Positions 32,508-41,202 of a stretch of 64,000 bases of DNA are shown in pieces. Each line of letters begins with the position of its first letter. Positions within the stretch are counted from its first letter, which is position 1. Under the pieces are notes generated by a model, which was not told the DNA's origin, ran no database searches, and saw only the letters and a list, made by a program, of their open reading frames with translations. The position numbers and the translations under genes were made by a program. The stretch comes from Variovorax sp. HW608 (GTDB taxonomy: Bacteria > Pseudomonadota > Gammaproteobacteria > Burkholderiales > Burkholderiaceae_C), in assembly GCF_900090195.1 (NCBI RefSeq), contig NZ_LT607803.1:868001-932000 (forward strand), given 5' to 3'.

Positions 32508-33566
32508 ATGAACTTTCTCGATGGACACTTGTTCCCCGAAAACCAGCAACCCCTGATCATCACGGCCGCGCCCTATGCGCCCGGCTGGTTGCCCAGCGAC
32601 TTTCCCGAAGACATCCCCGTCACGATGGAGCAGCAGGTCCAGAAGGCACTGGACTGCTACAACGCTGGCGCCACCGTGCTGCATCTGCACGTGCGCGAAC
32701 TCGACGGCAAAGGCAGCAAGCGCCTGTCGAAGTTCAACGAACTGATCGCCGGCGTGCGCAAGGCAGTGCCGGAAATGATCATCCAGGTGGGCGGCTCGAT
32801 CAGTTTCGCGCCGGAATCGGAAGGCGAAGCCGCCAAGTGGTTGAGCGACGACACCCGCCACATGCTGGCAGAACTCGAGCCCAAGCCCGACCAGGTCACC
32901 GTGACGGTGAACACCTCGCAGATGAATGTGACCGAGCAGGCCGAGCTGGCTGATTTCGCAGGGACCTCACGCGAGAATCCCGCCATCTTCAACGCCTACA
33001 AGGAGATGACGGTCCCCGCGCAGCCTGGCTGGGTGGAAGAGCATGTGCGCCGCCTCTCTGCAGCCGGCATCCAGAGTGCCTTCCAGTGCTACAACATCAA
33101 CAGCTTCGAGTCGGTCGAGCGCCTGATGCGCCGTGGCATCTACAAGGGCCCGCTGGTCATGAACTGGGTGGCGATTGGTGGCGGTATGGACAAGCCCAGC
33201 ATCTACAGCCTGGCCAACTTCGTGCGCGAGGTGCCCGATGGCGCGGTGCTGACGGTGGAAAGCCACGTGCGCAACGTGCTGCCGGTGAACATGTGGGGCA
33301 TCTCAATGGGCCTGCACGTGCGCTGCGGCACCGAAGACGGCCTGTGGAACCAATCGCGCACCGCCAAGGCGAGCACCGTTTCGCAGATCGAGCAGTTGGT
33401 GCGCATCTCGCGCGAGTTCGGACGCCCCATCGCAACCGCCCAGCAGGCACGCGAGATCAGCAAGATCGGCGTGTTCTACGACACGGCGGACGAGTCGTTG
33501 CAGGCCAACGGTTTTGCGCCCAACCGGAACGGGGGCAATCAGGGCTTCCTGCGCAAAGCGGCCTGA
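32508..33566 (+). CDS. BKACE-family beta-keto acid cleavage enzyme (DUF849)
   Basis: 352 residues. The zinc/substrate motif HLHVRE (H59, H61) and GGSISFAPESEGEAA are characteristic of 3-keto-5-aminohexanoate cleavage enzyme relatives, which split a beta-keto acid with acetyl-CoA into acetoacetate (or another 3-keto acid) and an acyl-CoA. GAVLTVESHVRNV contains a further metal-region glutamate. The paralogues use many beta-keto acids, so the substrate is not known. It is cotranscribed with the upstream dioxygenase (27-base gap, GGAG site), which suggests the oxygenase makes the substrate. Confidence 0.9.
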   Translation: MNFLDGHLFPENQQPLIITAAPYAPGWLPSDFPEDIPVTMEQQVQKALDCYNAGATVLHLHVRELDGKGSKRLSKFNELIAGVRKAVPEMIIQVGGSISFAPESEGEAAKWLSDDTRHMLAELEPKPDQVTVTVNTSQMNVTEQAELADFAGTSRENPAIFNAYKEMTVPAQPGWVEEHVRRLSAAGIQSAFQCYNINSFESVERLMRRGIYKGPLVMNWVAIGGGMDKPSIYSLANFVREVPDGAVLTVESHVRNVLPVNMWGISMGLHVRCGTEDGLWNQSRTAKASTVSQIEQLVRISREFGRPIATAQQAREISKIGVFYDTADESLQANGFAPNRNGGNQGFLRKAA

Positions 33567-33691
33567 TCGCAAATCTGAAGCGTGGCGGCGTGCTGTAGCG
33601 ATCAGTCGCAGGTAACTTGGCCAGAATGCCGTGATCTGCGTAGAGGTTCACGGGGGAGCATAGCGATCCACAGGAGGCGCGCGTAGCATCT

Positions 33692-35308
33692 GTGCCAATG
33701 GCATACAGACAGCACCGCGTCGTCAGTTTGATCGACTATGTCTGGGGCGCCATCCTGCTGATCCCAGCCCTGACGATCTTTTCATCCACGCACGTCTGGG
33801 ATATTGGGGCCGCCTACCTCTTTGCCGCAACCGCAGTGTTCTTTGGCTTGCTTCGGGCGATCCTGGGGCTTCGAGTATTCCTGGTGCTCACCTACGTCCC
33901 GGCGCTGTTCGGCGTCCTGGCCGTGGGAGCCGATCTTCTACGCGATGTCAACCTTCTCGAGGCGGCCTTGATTCGGCCGGACCCAGACGAAGCGTGGCCA
34001 GAAATTCAGCCTCATGCCCAGTGGATAGCCCTGACCGCGGTCCTGCTTGCCGCGCCGATCTGGGTGGTGTTTCGCACGCCGTCAACCCGGACGGCGCGCG
34101 GGAAGTGGCCTTCGGCTACCCTCGCGACAATCAGTGTCGCCGCAGTCACATGCGGCGCCGTCTTTCATGACACTGTGCTGCGCGCGTGGCCGCTGAATGT
34201 GATTTCCGTCGCCGTGGCTTCTGCGATCGGCCGTGACGACTTCATCTCGACGGCGTCGCCCTATGCGGCCGTCAACCCTCGGTCGGCGTCCGCGAGTTGG
34301 GGCGCCTCGCGGGTGCCGGGACTTCACCCGCAGAACGAGACATACATCCTCATCATCGGGGAAACACTGCGTGCCGACCGGCTCGGTGCATGCGGCGGCC
34401 AAAAGCAGGTCGGCATCAGCCATCAAGACGCGATCATCTATTGCGATGTGACGTCCGGATCCAGCAGCACGCATACGTCGGTCCCTCTGCTCGTATCGCG
34501 CGAAATGCCTGGCGGTGCGTTTCGGGTCAGCAAGGACGCAACATTCATGAAGGCTTTCGAGGAAGCTGGATTTCACACCTATTGGCTTGCCGTCCAGGAA
34601 AGAGGCATTGCGTGGCCTGACGCGAATACCGAAATGTTCGTGACGATAAAGAGGACCGATCGAGAAAGCCTTCTGCCATCGCTCAGATTGGTGCTCGCGC
34701 AGAACGCGCCCAAGAAATTGATCGTGGTGCATGCCTACGGCGCACACTTTTCGTACTGCGATCGCTATGACCCCGCAACAGCTGCTTTCCAGGCCGACTG
34801 CTCGAAGCTTTCCGAACTCCCGGATGATTCCACGCTGCCGGATTTCATCCGCGCCTACGACAACGCCGCAGCCGAATCCCTCCGATTCGTCGATGCCGTG
34901 ATCTCGGAGGCAGCGCAGGCGCGCGACTCGTCCTTCGTGATGTACACGGCTGACCATGGCGAGAACCTGCTTGACGACGGACGAAAGCTTTTTCAGCACG
35001 CGCTGAAAGATCCGACGCGCTGGGACACGACCGTCCCGGCCGTCATGTGGGCGAGCGATGAATGGCGCGCCGGCAACTCGGCGCGCTGGGAACGGCTCCG
35101 CGTCAACCATGAAGCCAAGGTGATGCATGCCGACCTTGTGCCCACCCTGCTCGGTTCCGCGGCCATCACGTATGTCGACGACCGGCGAGTGGCTGTCGAT
35201 CTCGGAGCGATGTCACCGGCTGCTGATAGAACCCGGTGGGTAACGCGACGTCTCGGCGAGAAGATAAATGGCGACCAACTGCGCCAAGTACACCCCGAGC
35301 GGCAATAG
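33692..35308 (+). CDS. Phosphoethanolamine transferase-like sulfatase-family membrane enzyme
   Basis: About 537 residues. Four or five N-terminal membrane helices (about 12-150) carry a periplasmic sulfatase-fold domain: LIIGETLRADRLGACGG (metal-binding E), the likely nucleophile T in SGSSSTHTSVPLLVSREMP, IVVHAYGAHFSYCDRYD, and YTADHGENLLDDG with downstream H. This is the EptA-type architecture, moving phosphoethanolamine from phosphatidylethanolamine to a lipid or glycan. The target need not be lipid A. Start is ATG at 33698 or the GTG at 33692; AGGAGG is further upstream than usual. It stands alone. Confidence 0.8.
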   Translation: MPMAYRQHRVVSLIDYVWGAILLIPALTIFSSTHVWDIGAAYLFAATAVFFGLLRAILGLRVFLVLTYVPALFGVLAVGADLLRDVNLLEAALIRPDPDEAWPEIQPHAQWIALTAVLLAAPIWVVFRTPSTRTARGKWPSATLATISVAAVTCGAVFHDTVLRAWPLNVISVAVASAIGRDDFISTASPYAAVNPRSASASWGASRVPGLHPQNETYILIIGETLRADRLGACGGQKQVGISHQDAIIYCDVTSGSSSTHTSVPLLVSREMPGGAFRVSKDATFMKAFEEAGFHTYWLAVQERGIAWPDANTEMFVTIKRTDRESLLPSLRLVLAQNAPKKLIVVHAYGAHFSYCDRYDPATAAFQADCSKLSELPDDSTLPDFIRAYDNAAAESLRFVDAVISEAAQARDSSFVMYTADHGENLLDDGRKLFQHALKDPTRWDTTVPAVMWASDEWRAGNSARWERLRVNHEAKVMHADLVPTLLGSAAITYVDDRRVAVDLGAMSPAADRTRWVTRRLGEKINGDQLRQVHPERQ

Positions 35309-35393
35309 GCACGGGGCCGGAGAACGACCAATCGTCGCGCCGTAGACTTACTAAAGATACGGTCATTTTTGACCAGATGCCCGCAGGCGATAT

Positions 35394-35651
35394 GTGAGAC
35401 GCGCCACGATCCGGAAAATGATCGATGCGCGCTTCGCGACAGGTGAACACGGGGAGGTGTACGTCTCCATGGCGTATCTTCGTGAGGTGCTCCGCACCAA
35501 GCCGCACAACGCGGCCATGATCGCGAACCTCAAAGCCACGTTTGCTTCCGTCGAGTCATCACCGGCGCCCCAGATGCCGGCGGCCCAGATGCCCGCGGCC
35601 ACCATTGAGCGCTGTCGTTGCCTGCGCCGCCGTCGGCGCCGCGTCCTCTGA
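35394..35651 (+). CDS. Short hypothetical protein, possibly 3'-truncated
   Basis: 85 residues from a GTG at 35394, or 77 from the ATG at 35418. Third-codon positions are mostly G or C, as in the neighbouring genes, which supports coding on this strand. The core reads HGEVYVSMAYLREVLRTKPH and a near-repeat PQMPAAQMPAA follows. The last 15 codons become arginine-rich exactly where the minus strand starts to encode a Bug-receptor fragment, so the natural 3' end may have been lost there. Family not recognised. Confidence 0.4.
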   Translation: MRRATIRKMIDARFATGEHGEVYVSMAYLREVLRTKPHNAAMIANLKATFASVESSPAPQMPAAQMPAATIERCRCLRRRRRRVL

Positions 35652-35809
35652 TCGAAATCGGTCGCGAACGCGCGGGCGACGACATCCGTCGGACTGCCTG
35701 CCACGAACGGGACCACGATCGTGACGGGCCGGCTCGCAAAGCCTTGCGCGAGCGCTGCGACCGAAATCGAGAACAAGGCAAGCGCACTGACGCAGGTTCG
35801 AAAAATCAC
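35644..35809 (-). pseudogene. Remnant of a Bug-family receptor (N-terminal 55 residues)
   Basis: A signal peptide (MIFRTCVSALALFSIS, then VAALAQGF) is followed by SRPVTIVVPFVAGSPTDVVA, the Bug hallmark, and continues to FATDFDQR. After that the frame encodes an arginine run unlike any Bug protein, so about 270 residues are missing. The break at about 35644 coincides with the end of the opposed short gene, indicating a recombination junction. Confidence 0.65.
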
Positions 35810-35940
35810 CTTGCGAAGCAGAAACCCGAGATCCAGCGCAAGTCGGCCGCCGCACGACGTCGGGTCCTTAAGGTCCGTCGTTAGTCGGACTCAGACCGAA
35901 ACCAACCTGATTCTCTCGGGTCAGGAGTCCACGACGACGA

Positions 35941-36417
35941 CTACTCCTCCCGCGCAACAATAGGGCCGGGAGCACGTGCCAACTCATTGTTCTCGTGAAT
36001 CAAGAACGTGAGCATCTCCATGAATTGGGCACGGCGGTCCTCGGGTAGCGGATCAAGCATCCGTTTCTGGGCCCTCAGCACTGCGGGTTCCGCGTCTTTC
36101 AGCAAACGCTCCCCTTCTGACGTCGCGTAGAGCAATCGGACACGACGGTCCTTCGGGCTCCCGCGTCGTTCCACGAGTCCCCGTGCCTGTAGTCTGTCGA
36201 TCACGCTTCCGGTCGTCGAAAAATCAAAACCAATGAGACGAGCCAGGGAGCGTTGATCAACACCGGGCTGTCGAATCACGGCCGACAGCGCCGCGAACTG
36301 CACCGGTGTCACGCCCCAAGGCTGAGCTTCCTCCATGAAGACAGCCACCGCGATCTGCTGCAAGCGTCGAATGAAATAGCCGGGAAAGTTCTCTAGCTCT
36401 GCGGGCCTGAAGTCCAT
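35941..36417 (-). CDS. MarR-family regulator, probable controller of the gentisate operon
   Basis: 158 residues from the ATG at 36417 (MDFRPAELENFPGYFI). The winged helix spans about 35-110: GVDQRSLARLIGFDFSTTGS and VIDRLQARGLVERRGSPKDR. MarR proteins of this type repress aromatic catabolism until the acid or its CoA ester binds. It is divergent from the gentisate dioxygenase gene across 366 bases that hold a good promoter overlaid by repeats. Regulation of that operon is inferred from position. Confidence 0.85.
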   Translation of the reverse strand: MDFRPAELENFPGYFIRRLQQIAVAVFMEEAQPWGVTPVQFAALSAVIRQPGVDQRSLARLIGFDFSTTGSVIDRLQARGLVERRGSPKDRRVRLLYATSEGERLLKDAEPAVLRAQKRMLDPLPEDRRAQFMEMLTFLIHENNELARAPGPIVAREE

Positions 36418-36601
36418 GGCGGGCTTTCTGACGGCACGCACTTCCAGGCACATGCTGCAGCGCCGGTATCGCGAAGGCCGTCGGCGGGCAAGACGCCTCC
36501 CATCACGAGGCGCTGCCCAAGGGGATCGAAGCGAAATCATAGCCGGAAGGCTTTTGCTCCCTCGGATTTCACCCGGGTAAACCCTGATAAATCATAGTAT
36601 T

Positions 36602-36630
36602 TTGATAAGTACACTTTTCATAAGTATACT
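36602..36630 (+). promoter_or_regulatory. Sigma-70 promoter of the gentisate operon with overlapping repeats
   Basis: -35 TTGATA (36602-36607), 17-base spacer, -10 TATACT (36625-36630). A repeated ATAAGT (36605 and 36620, 15 bases apart) and the palindrome AGTATACT (36623-36630) overlie the promoter elements, so a bound regulator would block polymerase. The first gene starts 154 bases downstream. Confidence 0.7.
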
Positions 36631-36783
36631 GTCTATTTGATCCAAATCCATTTGGCGGCGCGTCGCCGCCTCGGACGCGCAAGCCCAAGCCCCTCTCGCG
36701 AACACCTGGGCCGTGCACTCTCCCCGGGCATCCGCCTGCCCAGACCGAGCCGACGGTGGTGCTGACCCAGAGCAAGGATTTAC

Positions 36784-37914
36784 ATGAACCCGATCGATCT
36801 GCCCCCATCGCCCGTGCGCCTTCAGGCGACGTCCGCACCCAACCAACCGGAGCCCACAGCCGCGCTGGAGGAGCTGTATCGCGGCTTTGAGCAGGAACTG
36901 CTGGTTCCTCTGTGGACCGAGATCGGTGGCCTGATGCCACCCCACCCGCGCAGCAAGGCGGAGGCCCATCTTTGGCGCTGGGATCGACTGAAACAGTTGG
37001 CCAGCGAAGCGGGTCACATCGTGCCCGTGGGCCGTGGTGGCGAGCGTCGCGCCATTGCCTTGGCGAATCCGGCGCTGGGCGGCAGGCCCTACGCCACGCC
37101 GACGCTGTGGGCTGCAATCCAGTACTTGATGCCTGGCGAGCACGCGCCCGAGCACCGGCATACGCAACATGCCTTCCGATTCATCGTTGAAGGCGAAGGT
37201 GTATGGACGGTGGTCGGCGGCGATCCGGTACGGATGTCTCGCGGTGACTTCCTCCCACAGGCTGGGTGGAACTGGCACGCCCATCACAACGCCGCGACGG
37301 AGCCGATGGCGTGGATCGATGGATTGGACATTCCCTTCTCGTACTACACGGAGTCGCAGTTCTTTGAACATGGCCGGGATGAAATTACCGCAGCCGAGCA
37401 AACCACGCCCGACCGCTCGCGCTCCGAGCGCCTATGGGGTCATCCGGGCTTGCGTCCGTTGTCTCAGCCGGCCGACACGCCCGGCACGCCCCTCCTGGCG
37501 TACCGGTGGGAAGACACTGACCGCGCATTGAGCGACCAGCTCGCGCTGGAGGAAGAAGGCCACGTCGGCGTGATCAGTCCCGGTCATGCTGCCGTTCGCT
37601 TTACCCACCCAGGCACAGGGCGCGACGTATTGCCCACCATCCGCTGCGAGATGCACCGCGTGCGCGCGGGCAGCACGACCCGGAGCTGGCGCGAAGTCGG
37701 CTCCTCCGTCTATCAGATTTTCGAGGGCACCGGCAAGGTCAGCGTGGGTAGCAAGGAATGGCGTGTGCAGCGCGGCGATATGCTCGTCGTGCCCTCCTGG
37801 GTGTCCTTCCAGGCTCGATGCGACGACGATGCCGCGCTCGACCTATTCCGCTTTAGCGATGCGCCCATCTTCGAGGCGCTCCACCAACATCGCGTGCAGA
37901 TCGATGCCGAGTGA
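36784..37914 (+). CDS. nagI: Gentisate 1,2-dioxygenase
   Basis: 376 residues. A bicupin Fe(II) enzyme that cleaves 2,5-dihydroxybenzoate to maleylpyruvate. The N-terminal cupin has the metal-binding HRHTQHAFRFIVEGEG (H124, H126) with a third histidine in GWNWHAHH (about H165); the second cupin, lacking full ligands, ends near VVPSWVSFQARCD. Preceded by AAGGA and by the promoter at 36602. It is first in the order nagI, nagK, nagL found in naphthalene/gentisate pathways (Ralstonia U2). No upstream hydroxylase producing gentisate is in the window. Confidence 0.94.
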   Translation: MNPIDLPPSPVRLQATSAPNQPEPTAALEELYRGFEQELLVPLWTEIGGLMPPHPRSKAEAHLWRWDRLKQLASEAGHIVPVGRGGERRAIALANPALGGRPYATPTLWAAIQYLMPGEHAPEHRHTQHAFRFIVEGEGVWTVVGGDPVRMSRGDFLPQAGWNWHAHHNAATEPMAWIDGLDIPFSYYTESQFFEHGRDEITAAEQTTPDRSRSERLWGHPGLRPLSQPADTPGTPLLAYRWEDTDRALSDQLALEEEGHVGVISPGHAAVRFTHPGTGRDVLPTIRCEMHRVRAGSTTRSWREVGSSVYQIFEGTGKVSVGSKEWRVQRGDMLVVPSWVSFQARCDDDAALDLFRFSDAPIFEALHQHRVQIDAE

Positions 37915-37962
37915 CCGATGCCAACCGAACGTCACCCCATCTTCTTTTTGACAGAAATCTTC

Positions 37963-38670
37963 ATGAACCAACCCTCATATCTCTGGACACCTTCCCCGGT
38001 TTATTCCCTGCCCGTGCGAGGCAGCGAGAAGCGCCTGCCTATCCATCGACTGTTCTTCGTCGGGCGCAACTACCATGCCCATGCAGTTGAGATGGGCCGT
38101 CCGGTGGACAAGAGCGTCGAGCGCCCCTTCTACTTCACGAAGGATCCCTCCACGCTGACGCCCTCCGGCGCCACCGTGGCCTATCCTCCTGAAACCAGCA
38201 ACTATCACTTCGAGATGGAGTTGCTAGTCGCCATCGGCAAGGAAGGCTTCCGGATTGCCGCCGACCGTGCTCACGAGTACATCTACGGTTACGCCTGCGG
38301 TCTGGATATGACGCGGCGCGATCTTCAACTGGTGGCGCGCGATAAGGGCCGGCCCTGGGATCTGGGCAAGGACGTCGAACAATCGTCCGTCGCCAGCGAG
38401 ATCGTGCCCATGCAGGGGCAGGTGCTCGATGCCGGTGCCATCGAACTGTCGGTCAATGGCCAGGTCAAGCAGCAGTCGGATCTGAACAAGCTAATTTGGA
38501 ACCTCCGAGAGATCCTTGCCGACCTGTCTCTCTTCTACCACCTGCAGCCGGGCGACCTGATCTACACCGGTACGCCCGAAGGCGTGGGCGCCGTTTCGCC
38601 TGGCGACCGTATCACCGGACGCATCGAGGGCGTCGGCGAGATCGCGCTGACCGTCGGCGAACGCTCCTGA
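37963..38670 (+). CDS. nagK: Fumarylpyruvate hydrolase (FAH family)
   Basis: 235 residues from the ATG at 37963; a longer frame from 37918 lacks support. The FAH-fold markers are present: LFFVGRNYHAHAVEMGRP, the metal-binding E-x-E in FEMELLVAIGKEGF, LDMTRRDLQ and YTGTPEGVGAVSPGD. It splits fumarylpyruvate into fumarate and pyruvate, the last step of the gentisate pathway. It lies between gentisate dioxygenase and the isomerase, which fixes its role more firmly than sequence alone. Confidence 0.93.
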   Translation: MNQPSYLWTPSPVYSLPVRGSEKRLPIHRLFFVGRNYHAHAVEMGRPVDKSVERPFYFTKDPSTLTPSGATVAYPPETSNYHFEMELLVAIGKEGFRIAADRAHEYIYGYACGLDMTRRDLQLVARDKGRPWDLGKDVEQSSVASEIVPMQGQVLDAGAIELSVNGQVKQQSDLNKLIWNLREILADLSLFYHLQPGDLIYTGTPEGVGAVSPGDRITGRIEGVGEIALTVGERS

Positions 38671-38687
38671 TCGAGAAGAACAAAGCC

Positions 38688-39329
38688 ATGGAGCTATACA
38701 GCTTCTTTCGAAGCGGCACCTCGCACCGTTTGCGCATTGCGCTGAACCTCAAGGGACTAAAGCCTGCCTATCGCGCCATAGATTTGCGCGTAGACGAACA
38801 GGCCCAGGCCGAGTACAGGGTCATCAATCCTCAAGGTCTCGTGCCCGCACTGACTCTGGACGACGGTAGCACTCTGATCCAATCGCCAGCCATCATCGAG
38901 TGGCTCGAGGAACGCTACCCTACCCCAGCACTGCTGCCTGAAGGACCTGAGGCGCGCGCACAAGTCCGCGCGCTGGCCGCCATGGTGGGCTGCGATATCC
39001 ACCCCATCAACAACCGCCGCATCCTGCAGTACTTGCGCAAGAACATGGGTGCGGATGAGGCAGCCGTCAACGCCTGGTGCGCCACCTGGATCACGACGGG
39101 CTTCGACGCCATCGAAGTGCTACTGCGGCAGGACACGGCTCGTGGCGATTTCTGCTTCGGCGGGGCGCCTTCGCTCGCCGACGTCTATCTGGTTCCTCAA
39201 GTCGAAAGTGCGCGCCGCTTTGGTGTCGACATGACCCGTTGGCCGCTGATCAGCGCGGTCGACGCCACCTGTTCTCGCTTGCCCGCCTTCGCGCAGGCGG
39301 CGCCCGCCGCGCAGTCGGACGCCCGCTGA
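38688..39329 (+). CDS. nagL: Maleylpyruvate isomerase (zeta-class GST)
   Basis: 213 residues from the ATG at 38688, 17 bases after nagK. The zeta-GST signature SFFRSGTSHRLRIALNLKG provides the glutathione thiolate-binding SxS/SSCxxR-type motif (here SGTSHR), followed by NPQGLVPALTLDDG and QSPAIIEWLEERYP. It converts maleylpyruvate to fumarylpyruvate with glutathione, linking the dioxygenase and hydrolase. The canonical cysteine of SSCxxR is replaced by T, as in several maleylpyruvate isomerases. Confidence 0.92.
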   Translation: MELYSFFRSGTSHRLRIALNLKGLKPAYRAIDLRVDEQAQAEYRVINPQGLVPALTLDDGSTLIQSPAIIEWLEERYPTPALLPEGPEARAQVRALAAMVGCDIHPINNRRILQYLRKNMGADEAAVNAWCATWITTGFDAIEVLLRQDTARGDFCFGGAPSLADVYLVPQVESARRFGVDMTRWPLISAVDATCSRLPAFAQAAPAAQSDAR

Positions 39330-39390
39330 ATCTCCGGCACTCCGAGTTGGGCGTGCGCACATGCGACCGCCCAGCCAGGACCCAATCACC

Positions 39391-39499
39391 ATGACCCGCA
39401 CCATTGACGTCCAGCAATTCATCAACGGTCACCGGATCTCACGCACGCAGACTGTCATACTTCTGCTTTGCTTCCTCATCGTGGCAGTAGACGGTTTCG
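39391..39499 (+). pseudogene. Stub of an aromatic acid:H+ symporter (AAHS, MFS family)
   Basis: After nagL, an ATG at 39391 encodes MTRTIDVQQFINGHRISR, then TQTVILLLCFLIVAVDGF, the standard opening and first helix of benzoate/hydroxybenzoate symporters. At about 39499 the expected DTAAIG... continuation is lost and the frame reaches a stop at 39561. About 400 residues are missing. The break lies about 40 bases before the 3' end of the opposed NTF2-like gene. This was probably the gentisate or 3-hydroxybenzoate importer of the operon. Confidence 0.75.
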
Positions 39500-39538
39500 C
39501 CCATACCTGCTCACCGACCGACAAACGGATAACGCCTT

Positions 39539-39997
39539 TCAGAACATGCCGTTTTGGTTGACACGCGGAATGTCCAGTGCAATCCAAGGGGCAGAGTTCT
39601 TTGGATTGCCAACCATTTGCAGGACGTCCCAATGCTCCACAGCCTTGCCATCCGCATCCATTCGGTAGATGTCGACCCCCGCAACTCCTGTGTCGGAGGG
39701 ATCGTCATTGAACAGATTCAGAAAGTTGACGTGCGCCCACACGTACTCGCCGACAGCGATGATGCGATGGACGACAACGCGAGCACCGGCACGCTCGCGT
39801 GTGACCTGGCCGAAGTATTTGCCCAGCGCATCCGAGCCGTCTGGGATCAACGGATTGTGCTGGACATATTCTGGGCTCACTAATTTGGCGCTTGCCTCCT
39901 GCGATTTCTTCTGATTGATCATCAGATCGTAGAGGGCGAGAACGTTGTCCTTGTTGCGGACGGCGCGGTGGTCATTGGTGTCAACGAGCACGATCAT
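39539..39997 (-). CDS. NTF2-like/SnoaL-like protein
   Basis: 152 residues from the ATG at 39997 (AAGGATC site). The cone-shaped alpha+beta fold is suggested by NVLALYDLMINQKKSQEASA, YVQHNPLIPDGSDALGKYF, VVVHRIIAVGEYVWAHVNFL and the final EHWDVLQ. Such proteins act as small-molecule isomerases, cyclases or binding proteins; no specific reaction is known here. The open frame runs upstream to 40171, but the extra residues do not fit the fold. It is followed on the same strand by no gene, since its 3' end abuts the transporter stub. Confidence 0.78.
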   Translation of the reverse strand: MIVLVDTNDHRAVRNKDNVLALYDLMINQKKSQEASAKLVSPEYVQHNPLIPDGSDALGKYFGQVTRERAGARVVVHRIIAVGEYVWAHVNFLNLFNDDPSDTGVAGVDIYRMDADGKAVEHWDVLQMVGNPKNSAPWIALDIPRVNQNGMF

Positions 39998-40180
39998 GCG
40001 GGGATCCTTTCGCCATATGTGAATTGGTCGGCCTTTGCCCATACCGACGACTTGAAGCCGGAACGCATCCAGGTCTCTGTCGGATTTCTCTTGGGGGATC
40101 CGGAGCATTTCTCCTGAGTCCGATCCCACCGGCACAGGATCCGGCGCGAGGAATTGCTCACGCGTCCTCAAGTGCCGGAC

Positions 40181-40801
40181 TCAGGCTCCAGCGGCCACAG
40201 CCGCGAGCTTCTGTACTTCGGGCAGATACCACTTGATGACGTCGCGAGCCTTGTCGGAGACAGGCGACTTCCAATCGCGGAATAACTCAGTGACCAGGGC
40301 CAATGACGTATTCGGGATTGCGCCAGCTGCGGTCAACCGTTCAATTGCGGTCCGATGCGCAAGCTGGGACATCCCCCCAACCGCATCGACGACGAACATG
40401 GCTTCAAAGCCATCTCGCAATGCATCCACCACGGGGAATGCCAGGCAGATTTCCGTGTACAGAGCACCGAAGATCAGACGCTTCTTGCCGGTCTTCTCGA
40501 TCGCCGCTCTGAATCCTGCGTCTTCCCACGCGTCCATCGAGCTTCGGTCGATCACTGCATGGCCAGGCAGTTCGTCCCGAATCGATGCGCGCGTCGGGCC
40601 GTTCACGCCCATCTTGACTCCCACGGTGCTCAGCACGACCGGGACGTCAAAACTCTTGGCCGCCTTGATCAGGAAGCGGACGTTGAGATCAATCAGGTCC
40701 GCGCTGGTCTCGGACCTGACGTTCTCGAACATTTCCTTTTGATAGTCGATCAGGACCAGGGCTACGTCCTCAAGGGCCCAGACGCCACGAGAAAGGCTCA
40801 T
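40181..40801 (-). CDS. Isochorismatase-family cysteine hydrolase
   Basis: 206 residues from the ATG at 40801. The nucleophile is C119 in GALYTEICLAFPVVDAL and the acid is D19 in LVLIDYQKEMF. The family includes N-carbamoylsarcosine amidases, nicotinamidases and isochorismatases; this group is annotated from sequence as a ycaC-like hydrolase. It lies 184 bases upstream of the NTF2-like gene on the same strand and may be cotranscribed. Confidence 0.86.
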   Translation of the reverse strand: MSLSRGVWALEDVALVLIDYQKEMFENVRSETSADLIDLNVRFLIKAAKSFDVPVVLSTVGVKMGVNGPTRASIRDELPGHAVIDRSSMDAWEDAGFRAAIEKTGKKRLIFGALYTEICLAFPVVDALRDGFEAMFVVDAVGGMSQLAHRTAIERLTAAGAIPNTSLALVTELFRDWKSPVSDKARDVIKWYLPEVQKLAAVAAGA

Positions 40802-41202
40802 CTCACATCTCCAAGTGACAGACACCTCGACTGGTGCCGTTCCAAGTACTCTAGATTTCCTGCTCAAGTTGCGGTAGGACCAGACGACGACATGCTGTGT
40901 CGCGCAGAGCGGAACACCCGTGGATCGAAGACGCATCCTGCAGCAGCACCACAGGGACCGCTCCGGCGCGCCGCAGGGATCATGGCGAGCTCATGTGCAG
41001 GGGCCGCATCCGGGGATTGTCCAGCAACGCTTCAAAGAGCGTCGGAAAGAGTCGCTACGCACGGTAGCGAGTCAGCAGAATTGGGCGGCGTTGGATGGGT
41101 TCTACCAGCGCCTGTTCAACTTCCTGGAATTCCGCAGCTGGCGAGAGGCATCGCTGGCGCCGCGGTCCTCCTTCGTGAACGCGTGACCCCCAAGTCGCAG
41201 TA
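40802..41202. other. 401-base region with no supported gene
   Basis: The frames here are short and arginine- or serine-rich, and none has a ribosome site with a family match. One plus-strand frame (40920-41186, ending QQNWAALDGFYQRLFNFLEF) has a plausible composition at its end but I cannot identify it; it could be the remnant of a lost gene. The left part should hold the promoter of the isochorismatase-family gene. Confidence 0.4.

Noticed and set aside
40920..41186. 88-codon plus-strand frame in the 40.8-41.2 kb gap
   Set aside because: The end of the frame looks protein-like but I found no family, no ribosome site and no credible start; kept as unassigned DNA.
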